64,000 nt of DNA. It comes from Pseudomicrostroma phylloplanum (taxonomy: Eukaryota; Basidiomycota; Exobasidiomycetes; Microstromatales). The position numbers were made by a program, and so were the translations under genes. The notes beneath the pieces are model-generated. The model worked only from the letters and a program-made list of their open reading frames with translations. It did not search any database and was not told the origin of the DNA. This document shows, piece after piece, positions 20,364-30,542 of the stretch. Position 1 is the stretch's first letter. Every line of letters begins with the position of its first letter. The stretch lies in contig BCHS01000002.1 of assembly GCA_039545275.1 (NCBI GenBank), forward strand, positions 496,001 through 560,000, given 5' to 3'.

Positions 20364-21679
20364 TTAGACGGACTCGAGGGCAGCTGGCTCCTTGAACTCT
20401 CCGCTCTTCACCTTGGCACCAGAGTCCTCTGCTCCTGGCACGGCAGAGCTACCACCGTGCAGCTCGTACAGGCGCGAGACGTCGAACTTGGGAGTCTTGA
20501 GGACCTTTACCTTTCGGACGTAGACGTCCTTGAGGGGGTAGATAGACTGGCAAGCCTTCTCGACCTCTCGGCCGATGACCTCGGGGATGAGCTTGGCGAC
20601 CAGCTCCTTGAGGTCGCACGACGAGCACTCCCTCTGGACAATGTCGAACATCTTCTGACGGATCTGTCGCTTTTGCGACGACTGAGCGTAGGTGGTCTTG
20701 GAAACCTGGTTTGCTCGCCTGCGGGTGAAACCAATGACAAAGACTCGGAGGAGGTAACCGTCGGTCGTCTTGATGTCCTGGTGGGCCTCGATGAGCGATT
20801 GCCACTTTCGGACGAGGGAGCGCAGCTTGTCAGAGGTGAAGTCCATACCGTAGAAGTTGGTGAGGCAGGTTCGGCCAGAGACCTCCTCGATCCTCAGACG
20901 GAACTTGCGGAAAGCCTGCTCATCGTCCTTGTTCAAGTCAGCGAGGGACTGCTCGATGATTCGGCCCTTGAGAGCGTCGTTGGCGTTCTTGAGACCCTGA
21001 GATCGGTTGACCAGGGTCTTACCGATGTTGCGGTTCTCGAAGAAGGTGGGGGCCTTGACGTCGTACCAGTCCTTACGGGTGAAGGGGTCGACAGCGCGCT
21101 TCTTTTGGCCACGGCCCTTTGAGAGCTTCTTGTTCTTTCCGACCGCTATGAAATGGGATGAGAAGGGTGAAGTGAAGAGAAGGCATGTCAGCAATTGAGA
21201 AGATGAGTCGAAGGGAGACAACTCTTGTCATCGGGTGCTGTCCCACACGGCAGATCCCAGTTCATTCCCCTCTTACGACCTCCTGTCAGAGTCTCATAGC
21301 TCAGAACGCTAAGCTAGAACGTAACGAGGCAACTCGTGACAGTGGCCCTATTGTGTCCCCCTCGAGGGCAGGAAGCAATTTCCCTGGAGTTGAGACCGGC
21401 TGCTCGCCTACACCGCTGTCGGATGACAATCTCTAGCTCGACCTCCAATGGCCTTGTAATCCCAGATGAACCACCATTGGCTTTCATGATATCGTCTATA
21501 CCAAGAGCATTCCACGCTCGTCCTACTATCCGGCCTGCAAATCCCACTAGCTGCTGCGTTCTTCCTTGCAGCCACTCCCTCTCCCTGAGGATCCAGCAGG
21601 GAAGCCAAGCAAGCAGCGTTGCCTCGCAGATGAACGAGTGCGTGATCGTGAGGAGAGCCATAGAATGATACGAACCCAT
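20364..21679 (-). CDS. RPS1: 40S ribosomal protein eS1 (Rps1 / Rps3a)
   Basis: The main exon (20364-21145) encodes all but the first residue: [20 protein letters not shown], then [20 protein letters not shown], and later [17 protein letters not shown], the eS1 pattern, through to the Ala/Lys-rich tail. The family starts M-A-V-G-K, and the acceptor TCATAG precedes CG GTC GGA AAG. A first exon ending ATG G is therefore needed, as is common for ribosomal protein genes. The only upstream ATGG followed by GT is the ATG at 21677-21679, giving a 530-base intron with a weak GTTCGT donor. This first exon is uncertain; the rest is secure (261 residues). eS1 lies on the 40S platform near the mRNA exit. 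The putative intron contains an unrelated open frame on the same strand. Confidence 0.9.
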
Positions 21680-22078
21680 GATGTGTGATGTCTTGAAGGT
21701 GGGATGAAGGGATGAGGAAGTATGAGGGTACGGTCGAGTCTGGAAGCTGGAGGCAGACACACACGCCGCCCTGTCCAAATCTCTCGGAGGCCTGAGAGCC
21801 TGCAAAACCTGCGGCCGCGCGCGCATCTTTCAAACCCCGCGTCCGCCCGCCTCTGCGTCTGTGTGGGACGCCCGCGTGTGCGTACGGCCAAGGTTTCGTC
21901 TACTTCCGTCTGCTTGCAGCTGCAAAGACGCGGGTCTTGGAGATTTGCAAAGACAAGCACACGGGTCGTGTTCAACAGCATATCTGGTGGCAGGCTTAAG
22001 CTGATTGTAAATCGATTATACACAGATGAAGCCGCACAATATCATCGACTCGTCGTCACATGCTAAGGATTGGATACC
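21680..22078. other. Region upstream of RPS1 and downstream of AFG1
   Basis: No gene is seen. This 399-base gap holds the presumed RPS1 promoter, if the distal first exon is right, and the 3' flank of AFG1. Open frames on both strands overlap without domain signal. Confidence 0.3.
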
Positions 22079-24949
22079 TCATTGCCCTTTCCTCTCCCTC
22101 CGCAACCTCGCTCTTCTCTCTCGCAGCTCTTCGCCCTCCTCATTGGGCTGTGCTTGGTCCTCCTTGACTGCCAATCCATCTGGTCCTTTGCCCCATCGAC
22201 CTGCCTTGGGACCCCACTCTGCCTGTCCCCACACATGTACGGGTGAGATCTTGGGCGGTCCCTCGCCCTTTTGCACCACTTCGCGCTCCATGAAGCGAGA
22301 TGTCGAAGGCAGATTGTGAGGGACAGGTCCAGAGCCACTTGGTCTGTATGCCGGCGCCGGCTCATCAGCATAGGACGAGGTGCGGGAGGGGAAAGTGGAC
22401 GCCTCGTACGAAGCTTCGTCGGCAAAGTCCCCCATGTTTGCCATCGCGTCGTTGGCTTCCCTGGAGAGATGCGCTGTAGCAGAGCTACCTTGAGCAGCCA
22501 CTGTTGCTGTCGCACTCTTGCCCACTTCCGAGGTGGGCTCTCCTCCAACACCCCACAGTCTCATCTCGCTCTCCAGTAGGGGCGTCCACCTCTTCCGTGT
22601 CTTCCAGATCGGACTCGACATCTCGTGCAGCCGGCTGACAGCCCTCGCGTATGAGAAGCGCTCATCCGCACCTGAGAAGATGGCCAAGTCAGGGAATCCT
22701 ACTACAGTCTCTTCCTTAGCTCGCTGACGCTCCCGCTCCTGTCGCCTCTGCTCAACCTCCAACCGCCTCTTGTCGGCGACAGACGTGCGACTAGCACTAG
22801 ATGGTGAGCCGAGCTCGACATACGAGCTGATGTTGGGACGGAAACCTTCTTCCACGTCTTGCCGAGCTTCAGACAGCGTCTCGCTCTGGATGAGCTGTTC
22901 AGACGTCAACTCGTCTTGCCATCTCCTCTCTTGCTCTTGCTTTGCAGCTGCCGCTCTCTCGCTAGCAAGCTTCGCCTCCTCAGGATAGCCCTGACCAGCG
23001 GCAGGAGTCAAGAACGGACTCCTCGCACCGCGAGCCGACATGTCAACAACATCGTCCGGGTCAGCTTGAGCTGAAGGAGGCGCAGGACGTCCTTGACGTC
23101 TCTCGTGGCGAGCTTCCGGGAAGAAGAGATCATCAGGCTTTGACGCGGCCATAATCAGCAGTCGCGAACCCGATTCGTACGCGGCATCGATGAAAGTGAT
23201 CCATCTGCGGAAAAGGATCGGGCAATCTCAAGTCAGCCTTGATGGTTGTCGCAAGAGCCGCGATAGCTACTCACCGTCGAGCTTGGTTCTTGTTGACAAG
23301 TAAGAGCTGAGGGACGTCTCGGATCACGATCTCTTCGAAATGACTGACGATCGTCAAGTAGTCTGCAGGGCCTAGAGGCGAATCACACAGACCAGCAAAC
23401 GTGAAGACCGCAATGCTTGGCTGCGCCGGTGTAGGAGGGTATGAGGTCGTAACATGCACCGGTCGGTTGTACACTTTGAGAGTAGTGTGACTGGCAGATC
23501 TGCCGTCGACCAGACGGGAGAGAGCATTCTGGAATGCCGTCTCCTGTCCGTTCACAAAGTATGTGGTGTTACCTAGCGTCTGGCCTCCGTCGGTGGAAGC
23601 AGAAGCAGAAGCGCTACCGAGATTACCTGAGGCATCCGGGATCGCAGATTCGGCGCTCTCTGCATCCTTGCCGAACGAGTTCCAGAAATGCAGCGCTCCG
23701 GGCAGTCTTCTAAAGTCTCGCTCTCCTTTCATCTCGTGGACTGGGCAGCGGTTGCGCAGCGCTTCAAAGAACTCAACCAACTGCTGTTGCTGTACGCCGT
23801 TATTATATAGGTCCTCGGGTAGTCGATTTGAGGAGCCGACGACTACACCCCCCAAGAGCCAATAAGCTTCTAGGATCCTCTTGAGCAGGCCGGCTGAGGC
23901 CACGTCGATGAGCTGGACTTCGTCGAAGAGCAAGACAGGACCGTAGTCAAGAAACAGCTTCGACGCAGCGTGCAGCGGGAGCGTCGTCTGGGCAGCCGCT
24001 GCTAGATTCGTCGTAGCCTCTCTGGCGAGGAGCTCGTCTTGCGTCATCGCGTCTGCGTTACCACCGTCTGACGACAAAGAATCCGGGCGGAAGAAGGGCA
24101 TCCCAGTAAGAATTCTTCTCCATCCTGAGCCTTTGCCATCGGGCCGGACGCCGTCCTCTCCTCCTCTTTTCCACACTACGCCTGTCCCTCGATCCGGCAG
24201 CACAGTCCTTCTGGGTCCGCTTGAGGCGTGCTGACCCCACTCGAGCTCCTTCTCTGACTGCGCCAGGGGTGTTGGTGGTGCACCTCCCCTCAAAGCCTGT
24301 CGCCGCCTCTCTGCCTCCACCCATATGATCCGATAGATGGTGAGCAAAAGGTGATGGTAGTGCCTCCGAAACTTTCCGCGAGTAGGCAGAGAGTCAAACC
24401 AGATGTCCAACACCATCGACTTGCCGGTCCCGGGAGGACCAGTGACCAAAAGACCTCGCGGTGTATCAAGATCGGCAAGGGTCTGTTGTGTGCTGAGATA
24501 CCGTATGAGAGCTGTTTGCGAGTCCGTCATGGTAGCTTCTTTCTCCTTGCGAGAGACATTGGGGTCCGCCGCCGTCCGCTCTGCTGCTCTCAAGATCCCT
24601 AGGAGGTGAGCCGGAGGGGTGTAGTCTTGCAGTCTCCGGCTGAGGTTACGTAGCTGTCGGAGGCAGGGCGGGCAGAGAGAATTGTCAGTGCAAGAGGCGA
24701 GATGCTGGAGGTATGTGTGATCAGTACCTTGACTAATGCTTTGATCTGCTCAGGGTCCTCATCGAGCTCTCCCCGGGCCACCTTCGCCTGGTAGATCAGA
24801 AGAGGGTCCGTGATCTGGAGTGCATTACCAGCAGTTTCATCAGCGGCATCTGCTGCCGATGGCCAATGCCGGGTACCATGGTGAAGTGCATAGAGTGGCC
24901 TCGTCTGACGGAATACTGCGATCGACTGCCGTACCTGCGCTGGCAGCAT
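22079..24949 (-). CDS. AFG1: AFG1/LACE1-type mitochondrial AAA+ ATPase
   Basis: Three exons (24728-24949, 23275-24653, 22079-23204) give 908 residues; the start is the ATG at 24949 (MLPAQVRQSIAVFRQ). The N-terminus is Arg-rich without early acids, so it suits a mitochondrial presequence. The linker LSRRLQDYTPPAHLL precedes the Walker A motif, TGPPGTGKSMVLD (about residues 145-157). The Walker B motif is LLFDEVQLIDV and the sensor region reads GGVVVGSSNRLPEDLY. The blocks LYNNGVQQQQLVEFF and MKGERDFRRL are specific to Afg1. Splicing restores LLVNKNQARRWITFIDAAYE, the family's C-terminal motif. Afg1 is tied to quality control of respiratory-chain subunits in the mitochondrial inner membrane. 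The protein is nearly twice the yeast length because of a Ser/Gly-rich insert after Walker A and a Pro/Arg-rich C-terminal tail. Confidence 0.93.
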
Positions 24950-25566
24950 GGTAAGTTGAGTACGAAGTACGGAAGGCGTATCGGGCAAGAGCAAGCTACC
25001 GGAAGCACGGCTCTCTCGTAAGGCAGTCTGAAGCAGCTGCAAGTGGAGCGGAAGTGGACACCGGATCGGAAAGAGACCGAGGCTCGGTGTCGGCCTTCGC
25101 GTCTACTCTTTCCTCCCTACTCAGCGCTCGTCCGCGAGGTGGCTACCAGCTCTCTCACGGGGAGATGCTGCGGGGAAGACATGGGATTGGGTCGAGCATT
25201 CGAAACGAACGATATGAATGATTTCTTGCAAATGTCTGCGCTTGTTGTGTGATTTTGTATCCCTGGCTGCCTTGGCAAGGACCTGGTCCATACGCGAGAA
25301 AATTTCAGAGGCAGAGTGGGGCCGTGTGTGGATGAGCGGGAAGAGAGCTAGCTGCTCCCGAGATCTTCCCATCCCGACGCATCGTATCAATAAACAGCCA
25401 AACCGACTCTGCCCCTGGCCTCGTCGTCGGGTTCCCTACATCACCACCACCCACAAGTGCAAACTCTACATCCCTGCTGTCCCTCCTACCCCTGGATGCG
25501 ATCATCATCGTAGCTGCTGGTCGCCAGAGAGCCCAAGAACAAGGAGGAAGAGTACGAGAGACCGGC
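24950..25566. promoter_or_regulatory. Divergent promoter region of AFG1 and the FHL1-type gene
   Basis: The 617 bases separate two divergent starts. I see no gene and no element that I can name with confidence. Confidence 0.3.
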
Positions 25567-28500
25567 ATGGCAACGACGGCGGCCGCCCCAACCGAGCCGC
25601 CATCAAACGATGCTGGTCCTTCTGCCGTGACTACAGTAGCAGCCTCTCATACTCCACTCGACAAAGCTGTCCCGGCGGTAGTGACCAAGCAGCACGCCTC
25701 GCCTACACAACAGGCAGAAGCAGGGCCTTCACGAATACCATCCGGTACCCCTCCTCAGTCCCGCCCGTTGGCTCAGAATGGTGCTCAGAGCTTGTCATTG
25801 CCTCTTGAAAGTGCTGCTGGTACTGCGAGTACTTCTAGTGCACAGCAAGTAGCGCAGAGCGGTGCATACGAACCATCGCAGACTGGCCTCAATGAAGAGC
25901 ATGCTCAGCTGCTGGCTTCACTCGCCGCTGGACATCAAATAGGCTTGAATCTTGCAGAAAGCGCTCCCTCTCAATCTTCACATGCTGCTGCCTCGCTCGA
26001 GAATGATCTTGCCGACGCTGTGATGCAGCATGCAGCTTCTCAATCATCATCCTATCATTTGGGGGAGCAGACGTACGATCACGAGTACAACGATGATGAT
26101 GGGGACGAGACCGGGGTAGCAGACAGCCCGCAAGGCCCTATCCAAGCCTACGCGAAGATTGATTTTCCTGGCTTCTCGATTTATATACAGACGCTCCGCG
26201 TCACCATCGGCCGGCGACCAGCTCATCTCGCTCACGCCTATACATCAGGCTACCCGCGGCAGATCAATGGCTCCACTAAGATCGAAGGAGATGTGGATAT
26301 TGATTTGGGGAAAGTCAAGGCAATATCCCGCTTGCATGCGGTGATATACTACCACGCTGGGCCGTTCCATCCTCAGCCGTATCCCGGAGGAGGCCATCCA
26401 GACGCTTCTCATCTGTATCGCTCCTTTTGGCGAGAACCCAATCAGCAGCTGAGAGATCTCTTTGTGATGGAGGTCCTTGGAAAGCATGGCGCGATGGTCG
26501 ATGACGTCTATATACGGCAGGGCGGCATCATTCAGCTGGGTAAGAGGTGAGTAACGTTGCTACTAAGTTCCGATCGTGGTCGTGCGTCAGCTGAAGTCTT
26601 GCCTCTCACCACTCATTACTGCAGAACGAAGATTCAGATCGCAGAGCGCGTCTTCTACTTCGTGCTTCCGCCGAACGTTATAGTTCCTCCGCTGCCTTCC
26701 AAGCAGCTGGACTCTCTGTCTCCTTCGGAGGATGAGAGCATGAACGGAAGTGACGACGACAACGATGACAGCGATGACGAGGACAGTGAAGATAGCGACT
26801 CGTCAGGTCTGTCAGACGCAAAGGAAGATGGAGATGGTGAAGGTCAGAAAGCATCTTCCACAGCGACTGGCAAATCTACGGGAAAGGTCCGCCCAAAACT
26901 CATTCTCAAACGAAAGGAGGCGACCAGCGATGGCGCTGGCGGCGGCAAAGGCAAGGGTAAAGGCAAAGGCAAAGATATCAAAGGCAGCCAAGATCAAGCT
27001 GGCGGAAGCGACCACGAGATGGAGTTGGACCCCAATGCCGCCGATGTGAAAGCTGGCAAGAGTGGTTCCTCGAAGAAGAGTAAGAAGCAGAAGGATGTCG
27101 ATGGCAATACGAATGCCAAAGATAAGGACAAAAGTTTGCCAGCTTGGGCTCAAGGAGCTGGCATTGCTGGAAGCAAGCGGAAGCGTGGAGATCCCACCTC
27201 GGACGAGGAGGCTCTGGCGGTAGGGACTCCCATTGGTGTGGAAGCTCTCGAGGCCGAAAAGCGGGCCAAGGCAGCGAAGAAGAGGCTGGCAAAGGCACAG
27301 CAGCTACGAGAAGCGGCGAACGGAGACCCTGCAAAGGAGAAGGAGGCCGATCGAATCGAGCAGAGCGTGAAACGCCAGGAGGAGGGCGAGAGCAAGGAGA
27401 AGGAGAAGACACAGAGCAAGGAGAAGGGCCAGGGCAAGGGTAAAGGCAAAGGCGAGACGAGCAGCAAATCTACCAAGTCGACTGCAGTTGCCGCAAGCAC
27501 CGGAGGGGAAGCCGTCATCGATCTCTCGAAAGATGCGTCTCCCCCTTCTGTCCAACCTCCTCCGGCAGTACCACAGGCGTCAGCATCCGCTGCTCCGCCG
27601 AAGATTTCGGCGCCTGACACTGGCTCAACGCCAGCACCGGGCGATGACGGGGTCAAGCCGGCTCTCACCAATACAGAGCTCATCACTGCTGCCCTCCGAT
27701 CTCCGGAATGCGTCAACGGCAAAGGCAAGATGACGATGCTCGAGGTCTTCGATTGGCTCCAGAAGCGTTGGGGTTGGTTCAAAGCTAACGGCAAACACAA
27801 TGGCCGTGACTGGCAGAACTCTCTCAAAAGCACATTCCCCTCAAGCAAAGACTTTACCAAAATACCTCGCAGACCCAACGAGCCAGGCAAAGGAAATCTG
27901 TATACCATGTCAGACAGCCCACTGGCCATACGACATCGTGAGGAGGTTGCTGAGGCTAAGGCAAAGGCCGCCCTAGCGGCAGCAGCGAGCGAGAACCCCG
28001 CCGACACCGCCTCAACGAGTCAATCGACACAGCCGTCAGCAGTCCCTCCGACGGGCTCCTTTCCGGTTCCGGCGGCGGCTGCCAACGTCCCCTCGCAAGT
28101 ATCCAGTCCAGCTCGTGGACCAGCGGCAACAGCAGCTACCGTTGCTGCAATTGTGGGAGGAGGTGCTGCACTCGAGGCCGTCTCTTCTGTGTCTACTCCA
28201 GTTGCCAGTACAAGCAGTGTTCCGGCTCCAAGACCTCCGGTCCCTGCTCCGGCCCCTCCTTCCAGAGCGGAGGGGGCAAGTGCATCGCCTGCTCCTCTTC
28301 CTCCAGCAGTGGCCAAGGCGGGCTCGCCCGCGACACCAGGAGGTACACCCAAGCCCCAGCAATGTGTTCCACTCGTTGTCGGCGCGCCACCTGCTAATGC
28401 CGTCATTCCGAACAAAGGAAAGCCAACTCCCGGGTCTGTGGAAGCGTTGTTGGACGCTCCCCCTATCGTACACCACGATGGGAAGCTCTACCTTTCTGCT

Positions 28501-30069
28501 CCTGTCTTTGGCCACTTGTCCGCTCAACAATTGACTGAGATCGAGCGAATGGGGCCGCAAAAGGCGTTGCAAACCCTTCAGGGCTTACTCGTCGAGCACC
28601 TGAAGTTCAAAGTGAGGCAACAGCAGCTGGCCAGTCAGGCCCGGAATCAAGCATCGCCAAGCCCCCAACCATTGCGCCACGGCACTCCGGGCGGGGCAAG
28701 CCGTCCACCGGCCACCCCAGGAGTGCCTTCTCCTCGTCCTCAGGCGCCTGTGCAGGCCAATTACAACGGGTCACCTGCTGGATACCCACAGCGACCACCC
28801 GGACAGGTGTACGGAACCACGTCTTCCCCTGCGCCCGCTGGCGCTTATGCACAGAACCGACCACCGCCTTCTCAAGTACCTCGGCCAGGTCCTACTGCGC
28901 CGTATCAGTATCAGCAGCAACCCGCGATGCGACCGCAAGGTGGACCCAGTATGGGCCCTGGTAGTCCTGCCTCTCAGCGACCGTATTCGCGACCTCCCAC
29001 CACCAATCAGCCCCGGCCACCCTATCCTACGGCTCCAACAGCGAGACCCGCGGGTGCAGGTCCACCGAATGCGACGTCTGCTGCAGGGCAACCACGTCCG
29101 TCGGGCCCACCAGGCCGTCCTGCTTACTCGCCAAGTCCGGGCCCACGACCCTCCGGTGCAGGCTATCCACCAGGCGCTCCAGTGCCTTCGGGACCCATGG
29201 GACGACCACCGCCCCCTCGGCCCTACGCTGGCAACGTAGGTGGGCCGCGACCTCCTTCGCATGCACCGCAGACTGCTGTTGAAGCTCTCAGTACCCTCTC
29301 TTCTCATCCCGAAGCGCCGGGCCTGATGGCCTTGCTTAAACAGCAAGGTCAAACCCCCGGCGAGGCTGTCAAGAATATGAAGCTGACTCCTGGGCAGATC
29401 CAGCTGCTGCAGATGGCAAATGCGATGGCCGCTGTTGGTGGTGGCATGGGTGGGAGCGGACCTGTGGGAGCCTCTCGGCCGGGCGGTGCTGCATCGCCTG
29501 GACCACCTTCGTACCCTCGTCCCCCTGCGCCTGCTCACGCAGCTTCGCAGCGTCCCCCTGCGCCTATGTCTCCTGGTCCTGCCGCCACTGCTGGTGCCGC
29601 CACACCGCGGCCGGTTAGAGCACCCCCGGCCCCTGGCTCTGCTACACCCCTCACGCAGACAGCTGCTGCAGCAGCACCTCTGGGCCCTGGTACGCCTAAG
29701 GCGCAGTCAGCTACACCCGCCCCTGCACCCCCTGCTGGTCCTGCTACGACCGTCACTCAGCCAGCTCCGGCTGCTCCAGCTGCCCGTGCCCCTGCGACGA
29801 CAGCGAGCACACCCGTCACGCAGCCAGCCACAGCCACAGCGCCACCGGGTCCTGGTCCTGGCCCTGGCCCTGGAACGCCCACGGTGTCGGCACCCACCCC
29901 AGCCCCTGCTCATGCGGACGGGTCCGTCGTGGTCCCGACCCCGCCAGCTACTCCAGCCCCTCCCTTACCTCCTCCGCCCCCCTCAGATACCCCGCAAGCG
30001 GAGGGTACGGCGCCAGGCCCGCCAACGCCTCAGACTGTGCCCGAGGGAGGTACAGGTGGACAGGCCTGA
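25567..30069 (+). CDS. FHL1: FHL1-type transcription regulator with FHA and forkhead domains
   Basis: Two exons (25567-26546, 26625-30069) joined AAGAG|A give 1474 residues. Residues about 195-350 form an FHA domain: YAKIDFPGFSIYIQTLRVTI, then GRRPAHLA, and later KAISRLHAVIYY. This matches the phosphothreonine-binding pattern GR...SR.HA. A long Lys/Glu- and Lys/Gly-rich region contains many basic stretches. Residues about 672-752 form a divergent forkhead: TNTELITAALRSPE, LEVFDWLQKRWGWF, NGRDWQNSLKSTFPSSKDF and KIPRRPNEPGKGNLYTM. An FHA followed by a forkhead is the arrangement of Fhl1, which controls ribosomal protein genes with Ifh1. About 700 residues of Pro/Ala/Gln-rich low complexity follow. 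This is longer than yeast Fhl1 (936 residues). Direct assignment to ribosomal-protein regulation is inferred from the domain order. Confidence 0.85.
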
Positions 30070-30542
30070 CAGCTCTACCCACCCCTCTTCTCGTCTGCAG
30101 TTCCGCGTGCGCTGCACAAAGCTGAGCGAGTACGTCCATCTCCGTCTCACTGTATTGTCTCGTGGTCTCAATGCAAACTGTACTTATAGTCTTCCACCCG
30201 TCCTTTGCATTCGAGTCGTCGAGGCATTGACATTGTGAGGTGGTGATAATTCGCTTATCAATCCCGGTTAGAGTTGGCTCCTGGTGCTGGACCGTGCACG
30301 CGCCTCGTCGAGATCAACAGGGCGGGTAGGTTAATCTAGGCTGCGAGGGGAGGTCCCTGTCAAAGTGATCCATTTGTATGCTATCCAGCTCTTCTTCCTC
30401 CACCCTTTGGCTTTAGTCCCTTGGTACCGCTCTGCTCCTCACAGTACCCAACTCGGTGTCACTGCAGTAGATCCCGACCGGCCCTCCCGATAGCGGCTCC
30501 GTTGGTAGAGCCTAAGCCCCTTGAGGTGCAGATATCAACCTC
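30070..30542. other. Intergenic region between FHL1-type gene and serine dehydratase
   Basis: The 473 bases hold no convincing gene. A tRNA A-box-like string (GGCTCCGTTGGTAGAGC near 30494-30510) has no matching B box, so I do not call a tRNA. Confidence 0.35.

Noticed and set aside
29535..29913. Open minus-strand frames within the FHL1-type C-terminal tail
   Set aside because: They are antisense readings of the GC-rich Pro/Ala repeat and not separate genes.
30494..30510. tRNA A-box-like string GGCTCCGTTGGTAGAGC
   Set aside because: No matching B box (GGTTCGANTCC) or cloverleaf downstream.
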